DNA from: an uncultured Pelagibacteraceae bacterium | Lineage (GTDB): Bacteria; Pseudomonadota; Alphaproteobacteria; Pelagibacterales; Pelagibacteraceae | DNA: 64,000 bases | Assembly (NCBI GenBank): GCA_902598735.1 | Contig: CACKCM010000001.1 | Location: 121,015-185,014 of the forward strand | Direction of reading: 5' to 3' | In this document: positions 17,863 to 26,712 of the stretch, one piece after another | Layout of the letters: every line of letters starts with the position of its first letter | How positions within the stretch are numbered: the stretch's first letter is position 1 | Notes under the pieces: generated by a model | Told to the model about the DNA's origin: nothing | The model's database searches: none | Seen by the model: only the letters and a program-made list of their open reading frames with translations | Program-made: the position numbers and the translations under genes

Positions 17863-18031
17863 AATTACAATAATAATTGGCGTTGGTCTCTGTACCCTTT
17901 TTTTAATTGGTTTAGCCACGACATTAACTAGATCAATGATGATAGGATTTTTTGATGTGCTTCCTGTTTATATTTTAATGGGTATGGTAATTGTAATGAT
18001 GTTCTATGAAGCCTTCATTGACAAAAAATAA
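17852..18031 (+). CDS. Small two-helix membrane protein of unknown function
   Basis: From the ATG at 17852 this 59-residue protein consists of two hydrophobic segments (about 4-23 and 28-50) ending in EAFIDKK. It overlaps the amidase stop by 11 bp and the following transporter start by 26 bp, so it lies within a translationally coupled chain. I do not recognise the family. An in-frame upstream start at 17834 would add MRKIVE but lies deeper in the amidase gene. Tight coupling on both sides supports a real gene. Confidence 0.6.
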   Translation: MKDKITIIIGVGLCTLFLIGLATTLTRSMMIGFFDVLPVYILMGMVIVMMFYEAFIDKK

Positions 18032-18908
18032 TTCTTACGCTCCTTATTTACTTTTGTTAATCCAGCCAATTTTCATGGCTACAAACACTATTGTAGCAAG
18101 AGGTGGCGTTGAGTCAGTACCTCCTATTTCTCTGGCATTTTGGCGATGGTTTACTGTATTCATTATATTATTTCCATTTTTTTTTAACGAAATCTTAAAA
18201 AATAAAAAAAACTTTAACAAAGAGTTTTTTAAGCTTTTTTTCTTAGGCTCAATGGGATGTGGTATATGTGGGGCTTTTCCAAATCTTGCAGGCATGACAA
18301 CAACAATGGCAAACATTGGTATAATCTATACATCTTCGCCAGTAATTATAATTTTTTTATCAATTTTATTCTTTAAAGAAAAAATTAATTTTTTTAGGAT
18401 AATGGGCTTATTAATTTGTATTTCAGGTGTTTTTACAATTATATCCAAAGGTAATTTAGATTTTTTAATCAACTTAAATTTTACAATAGGTGACTTATGG
18501 GTTTTAGGTGCAGCTTTAGGTTGGGCTCTTTACTCGATTTATTTATTAAATTGGAAATCAAAATTTAGTTTAATGGCTCGATTTACTTTAATAGCAATGT
18601 TTGGATTTATTTCACTTTTCCCATTTTTTGTTTTAGAAAATATTTACTTTGCCAAGACAAACTACAATCAGACATTTTTGTTCTGGATCGTATTTGCTGC
18701 TATTTCTCCTAGCATTATAGCTTTCTCATTATATACTCGGTTACAAAAATATGTAGGCGCATCCTTTGCCGGGTTTACTTTATATTTATTTGCAGTCTAT
18801 GGATCAATTTTCGGAATTATAATTTTTGAGGAACCTCTTCTTAGCTTTCATTATTTGGGTGGCTTACTGGTTTTTACTGGAGTTTATTTCGCTAGAAAAA
18901 AAGTATGA
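18006..18908 (+). CDS. DMT superfamily transporter (EamA domains)
   Basis: The 300-residue protein has about ten hydrophobic helices arranged as two EamA repeats. Landmarks are FWRWFTVFIILFPFF in the first repeat, VIIIFLSILFFKEKINFFRIMGLLI at its end (LSILFFKEK being the usual EamA repeat ending), and the matching FGIIIFEEPLLSFHYLGGLLVFTGVYFA at the C-terminus. Family members export or import metabolites; substrate unknown. The ATG at 18006 lies within the preceding small gene, and the stop overlaps the next start as ATGA. Confidence 0.88.
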   Translation: MKPSLTKNNSYAPYLLLLIQPIFMATNTIVARGGVESVPPISLAFWRWFTVFIILFPFFFNEILKNKKNFNKEFFKLFFLGSMGCGICGAFPNLAGMTTTMANIGIIYTSSPVIIIFLSILFFKEKINFFRIMGLLICISGVFTIISKGNLDFLINLNFTIGDLWVLGAALGWALYSIYLLNWKSKFSLMARFTLIAMFGFISLFPFFVLENIYFAKTNYNQTFLFWIVFAAISPSIIAFSLYTRLQKYVGASFAGFTLYLFAVYGSIFGIIIFEEPLLSFHYLGGLLVFTGVYFARKKV

Positions 18909-19708
18909 AGTATCTTTATTTAGCTTTATCATCAATTATATTAGCTTATATTATAATTGTACTTTTTACTTATTTGTACCAAAGAAAATTACTTTATCAC
19001 CCAAGCGAAAATAACTACACCGGAGATGAAATTCAATTTGAATATAAAGAAGTTTTTATTGAGGTCGATAAAGATATAAAACTTAAATCATGGTTTTTAG
19101 AAAAAGACTTAAAAAAATATAAAACAATTTTATATTTCCATGGTAATGCAGGTGATCTCACAAATAGGGTGCATAAGCTTAATGAACTATATAAATTAGA
19201 TGTAAATATTCTTATTATTTCATGGAGAGGGTTCAGCGGTAATCCAAGTAAACCTAAAGAAAAAAATTTGTACAATGACGCTAGAAAATCTGTTGAATGG
19301 CTTAATAAGGCCGGAGTTATAAATAAAAACATTATTCTATATGGTGAGTCACTAGGCACAGGTGTTGCCACAGAGTTAGCCCAGAGCAATGATTTTGCTG
19401 GCATTGTTTTAGAGTCACCCTTTACCTCAATCGCTGATGCAGCAAAAATTTATTATCCTTATTTACCTATCGATTTATTGATTAAAGATAGGTACGATTC
19501 TTTAAAAAAGATTAAGAATATAAATATTCCTATTTTGATTATGCACGGTAAGAAAGATGATGTAGTTCCTTTTAAAATGGGTGTAGAATTATTTGAGAAG
19601 GCCAATAACCCAAAATTTAGTTACTTTTCCGATAACGACGATCATATGATGGAATTTAATGACCAACTAATGAATGCTTTAAGAAATTTTTTAGGTTTCA
19701 ATACCTAA
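18905..19708 (+). CDS. Alpha/beta hydrolase, membrane-anchored (BEM46/ABHD13-like)
   Basis: The 267-residue protein has an N-terminal membrane anchor (about 5-25), the oxyanion loop YFHGNAGD (about 77-84), SWRGFSGN, the nucleophile elbow GESLG (serine near residue 147), a catalytic aspartate region HGKKDDVVP, and a late histidine in DDHMMEF. This matches a serine hydrolase of the alpha/beta fold similar to BEM46-type proteins; substrate unknown. Its 3' end overlaps the convergent ftsY gene by 18 bp. Confidence 0.85.
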   Translation: MKYLYLALSSIILAYIIIVLFTYLYQRKLLYHPSENNYTGDEIQFEYKEVFIEVDKDIKLKSWFLEKDLKKYKTILYFHGNAGDLTNRVHKLNELYKLDVNILIISWRGFSGNPSKPKEKNLYNDARKSVEWLNKAGVINKNIILYGESLGTGVATELAQSNDFAGIVLESPFTSIADAAKIYYPYLPIDLLIKDRYDSLKKIKNINIPILIMHGKKDDVVPFKMGVELFEKANNPKFSYFSDNDDHMMEFNDQLMNALRNFLGFNT

Positions 19709-20611
19709 AAGAGCTTTTGAAAAATATTCAGCGTTGAAAGGTTGTAAGTCATCTTCTTTTTCCCCCATTCCGATTGCAACAATAGGTAAATTATATTTCT
19801 TACAAATAGCTAGGACTACCCCGCCTTTTGCAGTGCTATCAAGTTTTGTAATTATAAGACCTGTAAGATTATGTATTTTGCTAAACTCTTCAACTTGATT
19901 CATTGCATTTTGACCAGTAGTTGCATCAAGAACTAGAATTACTTCGTTTGGAAAAGACTCATCAATTTTTTTTAGGACATTTATAATTTTTTTGTATTCT
20001 TCCATTAGATTTTTTTTATTTTGTAGTCTTCCTGCTGTATCTATCAAAGCCACATCAATTTCATTTTTTTTAGCAAATTCAGCAGTTTTAAAAGCAACAG
20101 AAGCTGGGTCACTATTTATTTCTGACTTGATTATATCTACTTTTACTTTTGCAGCCCAAACTTGTAGCTGATCTATGGCTGCTGCTCTAAAAGTATCTGC
20201 AGCTCCAAAGACAACGGATCTATTATTATCTTTAAAATATTTTCCAAGTTTTCCGATACTTGTCGTTTTTCCAACGCCATTCACACCAGATACTACAATT
20301 ACAGCAGACTTTGCATTCCCCATCAGACTTAAATCTTTTTCGTATTTTTGGAGATTTATTGCTAACTTATCTGCTAAGAGTTTCAAAATCTCTTTGTGAT
20401 CATCTAATTTTTTATCAACCTTTAAGCTTTCGAAATCTTTTCTAAGCTCTTTTGCTACATCAATACCGGCATCAGATGAAATGATTAATTCCTCAAATTC
20501 CTCAAGAATGGTGGAGTCAATCTTTTTTTTAGAAAAAATATTTTTAAAACCGTCTGTAAGACTCGATGAGCTTTTTCCAAGTCCTAATTTAAACTTATCA
20601 AAAATTCCCAT
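19691..20611 (-). CDS. ftsY: Signal recognition particle receptor FtsY
   Basis: FtsY is the membrane-associated GTPase that docks the SRP-ribosome complex. The 306-residue protein has the four-helix N domain, P-loop GVNGVGKTT (109-117), DTFRAAA (139-145), DTAGR (191-195) and TKLD (255-258). It lacks the long acidic N-terminal A domain of enterobacterial FtsY and begins close to the N domain with an amphipathic MGIFDKFKLGLGK. It follows dapF by one base, and the gene for its partner Ffh is divergent just beyond dapF. Confidence 0.96.
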   Translation of the reverse strand: MGIFDKFKLGLGKSSSSLTDGFKNIFSKKKIDSTILEEFEELIISSDAGIDVAKELRKDFESLKVDKKLDDHKEILKLLADKLAINLQKYEKDLSLMGNAKSAVIVVSGVNGVGKTTSIGKLGKYFKDNNRSVVFGAADTFRAAAIDQLQVWAAKVKVDIIKSEINSDPASVAFKTAEFAKKNEIDVALIDTAGRLQNKKNLMEEYKKIINVLKKIDESFPNEVILVLDATTGQNAMNQVEEFSKIHNLTGLIITKLDSTAKGGVVLAICKKYNLPIVAIGMGEKEDDLQPFNAEYFSKALLGIET

Positions 20612-20612
20612 T

Positions 20613-21434
20613 TTATATTTCTACTTTTATTTTTTTTATTTCTGACACTGGCCCAGTCATAAATATATTATTTTTTTCATCTAAAATTATATTTAAGACT
20701 CCCTCTTTAAATTTAATAGCAACTTTGCTTTCAACTAATTTGTTTTTGTTTCCAGCTACAGCGGTTGCACAAGCCGCTGTTCCACACGCTTTAGTAAGTC
20801 CAGCACCTCTCTCCCAAACATTTACTAAAATATTTTTTCTATCTAAAATTTGAGCAAATGTTACATTAGTTTTTTCAGGAAACAATTCATGATTTTCAAT
20901 CAAAGGCCCTATTACTTTTAAATCATACTTAAAACAATCGTCTACAAAAAAAACTATATGGGGGTTTCCCACATTAAGACAAAATCCACCAGAAAACTTT
21001 TTATCATTAATATCTAGTGAAACGTTAGCAGGATTTTCCATTTTCGATAACGGGATATCTTCAAAATTAAATAAAGGTTTTCCCATTTCAAGCTCTACCA
21101 TTAAATCTCCAACAATTTTAGCATTAAGAACCCGATTACTTGTTTTTAATTTAATTTGTTTAGTATTTAAATTTTTACTCAAAAGATAGGCAACACATCT
21201 CGAGCCATTACCGCAGGCACTTACTTCACCACCGTCAGAGTTAAAAATTGTTATCGGAAAAAAATTCTCTTTTTCTTTTTCGATAAAAATTATTTGATCA
21301 AAACCAATATTGCTTCTCTTTCCTAACTCAATAATCTTATCTTTGGTTAAGTCGACATGATTTGATCTTCTATCAATAATAATGAAATCATTACCCAATC
21401 CATCCATTTTATATGCGTTAATCGTTGCCATCAT
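20613..21434 (-). CDS. dapF: Diaminopimelate epimerase DapF
   Basis: DapF interconverts LL- and meso-diaminopimelate for lysine and peptidoglycan synthesis. The 273-residue sequence has KMDGLGNDFI (9-18), the two catalytic cysteines C74 (SACGNGSRC) and C217 (KACGTAAC), and NVGNPHIV between them. The gene begins with two consecutive ATGs (21434 and 21431); the second gives the more usual MATINAYKMDG start. It is the first gene of dapF-ftsY. Confidence 0.95.
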   Translation of the reverse strand: MMATINAYKMDGLGNDFIIIDRRSNHVDLTKDKIIELGKRSNIGFDQIIFIEKEKENFFPITIFNSDGGEVSACGNGSRCVAYLLSKNLNTKQIKLKTSNRVLNAKIVGDLMVELEMGKPLFNFEDIPLSKMENPANVSLDINDKKFSGGFCLNVGNPHIVFFVDDCFKYDLKVIGPLIENHELFPEKTNVTFAQILDRKNILVNVWERGAGLTKACGTAACATAVAGNKNKLVESKVAIKFKEGVLNIILDEKNNIFMTGPVSEIKKIKVEI

Positions 21435-21453
21435 TGATTAGTATAATTATTCA

Positions 21454-21482
21454 TTGACTTTTAAAACCCCAAATTGTAGTTT
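21454..21482 (+). promoter_or_regulatory. Possible promoter of ffh operon
   Basis: TTGACT (21454-21459) has a 17-base spacer before TAGTTT (21477-21482). The -35 is good but the -10 is poor, so confidence is modest. Transcription from here would begin near 21489, just before the three-hairpin leader. Confidence 0.35.
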
Positions 21483-21493
21483 CCACAAACTTT

Positions 21494-21574
21494 CCGCAAA
21501 TACACATGTTTTTGCGGTGCTCTTGAAAACAAGAGTGTCGACACTAGTCAGCGAAGGTTCGCCCACTAGTGCGA
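21494..21574 (+). ncRNA. Three-hairpin structured leader of ffh
   Basis: Three consecutive hairpins can be drawn. H1: CCGCAAA (21494-21500) with TTTGCGG (21511-21517), 10-base loop. H2: CTCTTG (21520-21525) with CAAGAG (21530-21535), AAAA loop. H3: TCG (21538-21540) and CACTAGT (21542-21548) with ACTAGTG (21565-21571) and CGA (21572-21574), one bulged A, and an inner GCG/CGC pairing around AAGGTT. The SRP RNA signature (GGAAG-type tetraloop with AGCA) is absent, so I do not call this ffs. It may be a regulatory leader or a separate small RNA. Confidence 0.45.
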
Positions 21575-21595
21575 TAGGTGTTGGACGTTATAAAA

Positions 21596-22948
21596 ATGTT
21601 TGAAAATTTAACAAATAAATTAGAAAGTATTTTTTCTAAACTTAAAAGCACTCCCTCATTAACTGAGGAGCAAGTTGATTCTGGCTTAAAAGAGATAAGA
21701 TTAGCTTTACTAGAAGCAGATGTGGCTCTTCCTGTCACTAAAGAATTTATAGCCAATGTTAAACCAAAAGCAATTGGCAAAGAAATTATAAAATCAACAT
21801 CTGCTGGACAGATGATAGTTAAAATTGTTTATGATGAACTGGTTAATATTTTAGGTTCTAAAAATGAAGAGCTAAACTTCAAAGCTGTTCCACCAGTCTC
21901 CCTTTTATTAGTTGGATTACAGGGTTCAGGTAAAACAACGTCTGCAGCGAAATTAGCAAAAAATATAGAGAAGAATTTTAAAAAAAAAGTAATGGTAGTT
22001 AGTTTAGACGTTTATAGACCAGCTGCTCAAGAACAACTTAAATTACTTGCTGAAGCAAATGGAATTCAATGTTTGCCTATAGTTGACAAGCAACAACCAA
22101 TCGACATTACTAAAAGGGCATTAAATGCAGCTAATCTTAATGGCTCAGATGTTATTATTTTTGATACAGCAGGAAGAACTCAGATAGATTTACCTATGAT
22201 GTCTGAGATTAAACAAATTAAAGACATTACAAAACCAGCTGAAACAATTTTAGTAGCTGATGCATTAACAGGACAAATAGCTGTAAATGTAGCAAAGGAA
22301 TTTGACACCACTGTTAATCTTTCTGGAATCATTCTCACAAGAGTTGATGGTGATGCACGAGGTGGTGCAGCATTAAGCATGAAACATGTAACAGGTAAAC
22401 CAATTAAATATATTGGTGTTGGAGAAAAAATTACTGATCTTGAACTTTTCCATCCAGATCGACTAGCGAATAGAATATTAGGAATGGGTGATGTAATAAC
22501 CCTAGTAGAGAAAGCCCAACAAGATTTAAGTGAAGAAAAAATTAAAGAAACAGAGAATGAATTAAAAAAAGGAATTTTCACAATGGACTCATATCTTTCA
22601 CAACTAAGGCAAATGAAAAAGATGGGTGGCATGGAGGGAGTAATGTCTATGTTGCCTGGCGTGAATAAAATGAAAGCAAAAATGGATCAAGCAAATATAG
22701 ATGAAAAAATGTTAGTAGAGAATGAGGCAATCATTTTATCAATGACTAAACATGAAAGAGAAAATCCAAAAATTATTAGCGGATCAAGACGGAAAAGAAT
22801 TTCTAAAGGAGCAGGCGTAGATGTTTCAAAAATTAATAAACTATTAAAACAATTTAAAATGATGTCAGACATGATGAAAAAAATGTCTCAAGGAAAAAAA
22901 ATTCCATCAGGGATGATCCCAGATGAAATGCTTAATCAACTAAAATGA
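21596..22948 (+). CDS. ffh: Signal recognition particle protein Ffh
   Basis: Ffh binds SRP RNA and signal peptides and targets nascent membrane proteins. From the ATG at 21596 it has 450 residues, starting MFENLTNKLESIF as in most homologs. It shows the N domain, P-loop GLQGSGKTT (107-115), DTAGR and TRVDGDARGGAAL, then a methionine-rich M domain (MGGMEGVMSMLPG and MMSDMMKKMSQGKK). The frame is open back to a GTG at 21578, which would add six residues but lies next to hairpin H3. rpsP follows after 10 bases. Confidence 0.96.
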   Translation: MFENLTNKLESIFSKLKSTPSLTEEQVDSGLKEIRLALLEADVALPVTKEFIANVKPKAIGKEIIKSTSAGQMIVKIVYDELVNILGSKNEELNFKAVPPVSLLLVGLQGSGKTTSAAKLAKNIEKNFKKKVMVVSLDVYRPAAQEQLKLLAEANGIQCLPIVDKQQPIDITKRALNAANLNGSDVIIFDTAGRTQIDLPMMSEIKQIKDITKPAETILVADALTGQIAVNVAKEFDTTVNLSGIILTRVDGDARGGAALSMKHVTGKPIKYIGVGEKITDLELFHPDRLANRILGMGDVITLVEKAQQDLSEEKIKETENELKKGIFTMDSYLSQLRQMKKMGGMEGVMSMLPGVNKMKAKMDQANIDEKMLVENEAIILSMTKHERENPKIISGSRRKRISKGAGVDVSKINKLLKQFKMMSDMMKKMSQGKKIPSGMIPDEMLNQLK

Positions 22949-22958
22949 AAGGTATAAA

Positions 22959-23483
22959 ATGTTAAGAATAAGACTATCAATGGGTGGAGTAAGAAAAAGA
23001 CCCATTTATAAAATTGTAATTGCTGACAGTAGATACCCAAGAGATGGAAAATTTATTGAAAAAATTGGCTCTTACAATCCGTTACTTCCGAAAGATAAAA
23101 AGGAAAGAATAAAAGTAGAAGCAGAAAGAGTAAAATATTGGATGAGCAAAGGAGCCCAGCCAACTATGAGGGTTTCTAGATTACTTGGAGAGGTGCAGTT
23201 AATGCCAATGCCAAAACCTGGGAATAATCCTCAAAAGGCAATACCAAAAAAAGATAGAAAAAAAGCTGAAGGAGATAAGAAAGAAGAGACTAAAAAAGAT
23301 GCTCCAGCAGCTGACGGTAAAAAGCCAGATCAAAAAGCTGAAGCAAAAAAAGAGGATCCTAAAAAGGAGCAACCTAAAGCAGAGGCTAAAAAGGAAGAGC
23401 CAAAGAAGGAAGAACCTAAAAAGGAACAACCTAAAGCAGAGGCTAAAAAGGAAGAGCCAAAGAAGGAAGAGAAAAAAGCTTAA
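22959..23483 (+). CDS. rpsP: Ribosomal protein bS16 with long charged C-terminal tail
   Basis: The first 85 or so residues are standard S16 (MLRIRLSMGGVRKRPIYKIV, then SRYPRDGKFIEKIGSYNPL). S16 stabilises 16S rRNA in the small subunit. About 90 residues follow that consist almost only of Lys, Glu, Pro, Ala and Gln, giving 174 residues in all against about 80-90 for common S16. Part of this tail is encoded by a 57-base tandem duplication. The tail is probably disordered. trmD follows with no rimM between them. Confidence 0.95.
   Translation: MLRIRLSMGGVRKRPIYKIVIADSRYPRDGKFIEKIGSYNPLLPKDKKERIKVEAERVKYWMSKGAQPTMRVSRLLGEVQLMPMPKPGNNPQKAIPKKDRKKAEGDKKEETKKDAPAADGKKPDQKAEAKKEDPKKEQPKAEAKKEEPKKEEPKKEQPKAEAKKEEPKKEEKKA
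23358..23471 (+). repeat. Two tandem copies of a 57-bp unit inside rpsP
   Basis: Copies at 23358-23414 and 23415-23471 differ at only two positions by my alignment. Each encodes PKKEQPKAEAKKEEPKKEE, so the duplication preserves frame and charge pattern. High identity suggests recent expansion, and copy number may vary between strains. Confidence 0.9.
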
Positions 23484-23500
23484 CCAAAAGGTAATTAGAG

Positions 23501-24202
23501 ATGTTAGAGGTAAAAATTTTTACTTTATATCCAGATTTATTTCCTGGACCTTTAGACATAGGGATTTTTAAAAAGGCAAAGGAAAACAAGATTTGGGATT
23601 TAAAAGTAATTAATATCAGAGATTACTCAAAAGGTAATCACGGTACTGTAGACGACACTCCTTTTGGCGGAGGAAGTGGAATGCTTTTACGTCCTGATAT
23701 ATTAGCATCAGCGCTTGATAATAATATAAAAAAGGGTGAAAAAATCATCTACTTATCTCCAAAAGGTAAAAAATTTGATCAAAACGTTGCTAGATCTTTA
23801 AGTAAAGAAAAAAATGTAAATCTTATCTGTGGTCATTTTGAGGGTGTTGATCAAAGACTCTTAGAGACAAGAAATATTGAAGAATATAGTTTGGGTGATT
23901 TTGTCCTTTCGGGAGGAGAACCAGCTTCTTTTGTAATAATTGATGCTTTAGTTCGATTATTACCAGGAGTTCTTGGAAATAAAGACTCTGTTAAAGAAGA
24001 AAGTTTTGAAAATCATCTGTTAGAATATCCTCAATATACTAAACCACGAGAATGGGAAGGTAAAAGCCCACCAGAGGTCTTATTTTCAGGCGATCACGCC
24101 AAAATAAAAGGGTGGCGTTTATCTCAATCTGAGGCTATAACACGTCGCCAGAGACCCGATCTTTGGAAAAAATATTTAGAGAAAAAAAATGAAAAACATT
24201 GA
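23501..24202 (+). CDS. trmD: tRNA (guanine-N1)-methyltransferase TrmD
   Basis: TrmD methylates G37 next to the anticodon of a tRNA subset, preventing +1 frameshifting. The 233-residue SPOUT enzyme has [14 protein letters not shown] at the start, GGGSGM near residue 60, the trefoil-knot segments CGHFEGVD (about 110-117), [14 protein letters not shown] (about 130-143) and LPGVLGN, and the C-terminal domain with the [10 protein letters not shown] motif. It overlaps rplS by 14 bp. Confidence 0.96.
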   Translation: MLEVKIFTLYPDLFPGPLDIGIFKKAKENKIWDLKVINIRDYSKGNHGTVDDTPFGGGSGMLLRPDILASALDNNIKKGEKIIYLSPKGKKFDQNVARSLSKEKNVNLICGHFEGVDQRLLETRNIEEYSLGDFVLSGGEPASFVIIDALVRLLPGVLGNKDSVKEESFENHLLEYPQYTKPREWEGKSPPEVLFSGDHAKIKGWRLSQSEAITRRQRPDLWKKYLEKKNEKH

Positions 24203-24698
24203 AGACATAAATAAAGCAGCAATTAAAAAGATAGTTGCTAATAAAAAAATTACAGACTTTTCTCCAGGAGATACAATAAAGGTTGGTGTTAAAATTGTTG
24301 AGGGTAAAAGAGAGAGAATTCAATACTTCGAAGGTGTTTGTATTGCAAAAAAAAATAGAGATATAAACTCCTCTTTTACAGTAAGAAAAATTTCATTCGG
24401 TGAAGGAGTAGAGAGAACTTTTGCTCTTTACAGTCCAAACGTAGACTCAATTAAAGTAATTAGAACAGGAAAAGTAAGGAGAGCAAAACTTTATTATTTA
24501 AGAGATAGAAAAGGAAAATCTGCAAGAATTGCTGAAAAAATTAAAAAGAAAATTGGTGTGGATGTTTCAGTAAAGCCTGAGGAGCAAAAAGTTAAACCGA
24601 TTGAGCCTACTACACAAGAGACTAAAGTTGAAGAAATCAAAAAAGAGGCTCCAAAAGTCGAAGCTAAAGCTGAAAAGCCAACTAGCGAAAAAAAATAA
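24189..24698 (+). CDS. rplS: Ribosomal protein bL19 with charged C-terminal tail
   Basis: Residues 1-115 are typical L19, which lies at the subunit interface: [44 protein letters not shown], and [21 protein letters not shown] further 50 or so Lys/Glu/Pro/Ala-rich residues extend it to 169, against about 115-130 usually. Its start lies inside trmD. Confidence 0.95.
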   Translation: MKNIEDINKAAIKKIVANKKITDFSPGDTIKVGVKIVEGKRERIQYFEGVCIAKKNRDINSSFTVRKISFGEGVERTFALYSPNVDSIKVIRTGKVRRAKLYYLRDRKGKSARIAEKIKKKIGVDVSVKPEEQKVKPIEPTTQETKVEEIKKEAPKVEAKAEKPTSEKK

Positions 24699-24704
24699 AA
24701 TTTA

Positions 24705-26102
24705 ATGTCTAAAACTCTATACGATAAGATATGGGAAAACCATCTTGTTCATGAACAGAGCGATGGAACGTCATTAATTTATGTCGATAGACATTTAGTC
24801 CACGAAGTTACGAGCCCTCAAGCTTTTGAAGGGCTTAGATTACAAAAAAGAAAAGTTAGACGACCAGAATTAACTCTTGCAGTACCTGACCACAATGTTC
24901 CTACAACTGATAGGTCTAAGGGTATTAACGATGAAGATTCAAGAATACAAGTCGAAACATTAAGAAAAAATTGTAAAGATTTTGGAGTAGAGCTTTTTGA
25001 TGTAAATGATAAGCGTCAAGGCATAGTCCATATTATAGGACCAGAACAAGGTTTTACACAGCCAGGAACAGTAATTGTATGTGGCGATAGCCATACTGCT
25101 ACACACGGAGCATTTGGCGCATTAGCTTTTGGAATAGGAACATCTGAAGTTGAACACGTTCTTGCTACACAGACTTTAATGCAAAAGAAATCAAAAAACT
25201 TTAGAATAAACGTTAATGGCAATTTACCAAAAGGAGTTACTGCAAAAGATGTAATTCTAAAAATTATCGGTACAATTGGAACTGCGGGCGGAACTGGATA
25301 CGTAGTTGAATTTGCCGGCGATGTAATTAAAAGCTTAAGTATGGAAGAAAGAATGACTGTTTGTAACATGACCATTGAAGCAGGTGCAAGAGCAGGATTA
25401 ATCGCACCAGATGAGAAAACATTTAGTTATTTAAAAGGTAAAACAATGTCGCCAAAAGGTGAAAATTGGACTAAAGCTGTAGATTTTTGGAAGACTTTGT
25501 ATTCAGACAAAGACTGTAAATTTGATAAAGAGGTAAATATCGATGGCAAAAATATAGAACCACTTGTTACTTGGGGTACTTCACCTCAAGATGTATCACC
25601 AGTTACTGGTGTTGTGCCAGATCCAGAAAAGGAAAAGAACGAAGATAGAAAAATGGCCATGAAAAGATCTCTTGATTATATGGGATTAAAAGCAAACACT
25701 AAAATTTCAGACATAAAAATTGACAAGATTTTTATAGGAAGCTGTACAAACGGAAGAATAGAGGATTTAAGATTGGCTGCAGATCTTTTAAAAGGCAAAA
25801 AAATTGCTGATAATGTTAGCGCTATGGTTGTTCCAGGTTCTGGATTAGTAAAAGAGCAAGCTGAAAAAGAGGGAATTGACAAAATTTTCAAAGAGGCAGG
25901 TTTTGAATGGAGAGAGCCTGGTTGTTCAATGTGTTTAGGTATGAATCCAGATCAATTAAAACCTAAAGAAAGATGTGCTTCAACATCAAATAGGAATTTT
26001 GAAGGTAGACAAGGTCGTGGAGGAAGAACACATTTAGTAAGTCCAGGGATGGCTATTGCTGCAGCAATCAAAGGACATCTGACTGATGTAAGAGAAATAT
26101 AA
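24705..26102 (+). CDS. leuC: 3-isopropylmalate dehydratase large subunit LeuC
   Basis: LeuC, with LeuD, isomerises 2-isopropylmalate to 3-isopropylmalate in leucine synthesis. The 465-residue aconitase-family protein has [20 protein letters not shown] near residue 127 and the three Fe-S cysteines C347 ([11 protein letters not shown]), C407 and C410 (GCSMCLGMN). Its C-terminal [20 protein letters not shown] is characteristic. leuD starts one base after its stop. Confidence 0.97.
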   Translation: MSKTLYDKIWENHLVHEQSDGTSLIYVDRHLVHEVTSPQAFEGLRLQKRKVRRPELTLAVPDHNVPTTDRSKGINDEDSRIQVETLRKNCKDFGVELFDVNDKRQGIVHIIGPEQGFTQPGTVIVCGDSHTATHGAFGALAFGIGTSEVEHVLATQTLMQKKSKNFRINVNGNLPKGVTAKDVILKIIGTIGTAGGTGYVVEFAGDVIKSLSMEERMTVCNMTIEAGARAGLIAPDEKTFSYLKGKTMSPKGENWTKAVDFWKTLYSDKDCKFDKEVNIDGKNIEPLVTWGTSPQDVSPVTGVVPDPEKEKNEDRKMAMKRSLDYMGLKANTKISDIKIDKIFIGSCTNGRIEDLRLAADLLKGKKIADNVSAMVVPGSGLVKEQAEKEGIDKIFKEAGFEWREPGCSMCLGMNPDQLKPKERCASTSNRNFEGRQGRGGRTHLVSPGMAIAAAIKGHLTDVREI

Positions 26103-26103
26103 T

Positions 26104-26712
26104 ATGGAAAAGTTTAAAAATTTAAGATCAATACCATCATATTTATCACTACAAAATATTGATACAGATATGATTATACCAAAGCAATTTTTAAAAACAA
26201 TCAAAAGAACAGGTTTAGGAAAAAGTTTATTCTATGAAATGCGTTATGACGAAAAAGGAAAAAGGAATGAGGATTTCATTCTAAATAGGGAACCTTACGA
26301 CAAATCAAAAATTCTTTTAGCAGGAAAAAACTTTGGATGCGGGTCATCAAGAGAACACGCTCCATGGGCTTTATCTGATTTTGGTATAAAGTGCGTAATA
26401 AGCGCGAGTTTTGCAGATATTTTTTACAATAATTGTTTTAAAAACGGAATTCTTCCAATAAAGATTGATGATAAAATTGTGATTGAACTAGCTGAATATT
26501 CTAATAGGAAAGAGGAAATTGAAATTAGTTTAGAGAAGCAAGAAATAAAATATGGCAACAAAGTTGCAAATTTTGAGCTGGATCCCTTTAAAAAGAAATG
26601 TTTGATGGAAGGTCTAGATGATATAGCACTTTCAATGGAAAAAATTTCCAGCATAGACGACTACGAAAAAAAACTACAATCCACAAAACCTTGGGTTCTA
26701 AATAATGGCTAA
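26104..26712 (+). CDS. leuD: 3-isopropylmalate dehydratase small subunit LeuD
   Basis: The 202-residue swivel-domain subunit has [14 protein letters not shown] (18-31), the [17 protein letters not shown] loop (about 76-92), and [17 protein letters not shown] (about 102-118). It forms the complete isomerase with LeuC. It overlaps leuB by 8 bp. Confidence 0.97.
   Translation: MEKFKNLRSIPSYLSLQNIDTDMIIPKQFLKTIKRTGLGKSLFYEMRYDEKGKRNEDFILNREPYDKSKILLAGKNFGCGSSREHAPWALSDFGIKCVISASFADIFYNNCFKNGILPIKIDDKIVIELAEYSNRKEEIEISLEKQEIKYGNKVANFELDPFKKKCLMEGLDDIALSMEKISSIDDYEKKLQSTKPWVLNNG

Noticed and set aside
21511..21580. Possible tRNA (CTTGAAAAC and GGTTCG segments)
   Set aside because: No acceptor stem or properly spaced D, anticodon and T stems can be formed; the CTTGAAAAC lies in a 4-base-loop hairpin.
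21489..21595. SRP (4.5S) RNA gene upstream of ffh
   Set aside because: The conserved apical GGAAG/AGCA internal-loop signature and the single long hairpin shape are absent.
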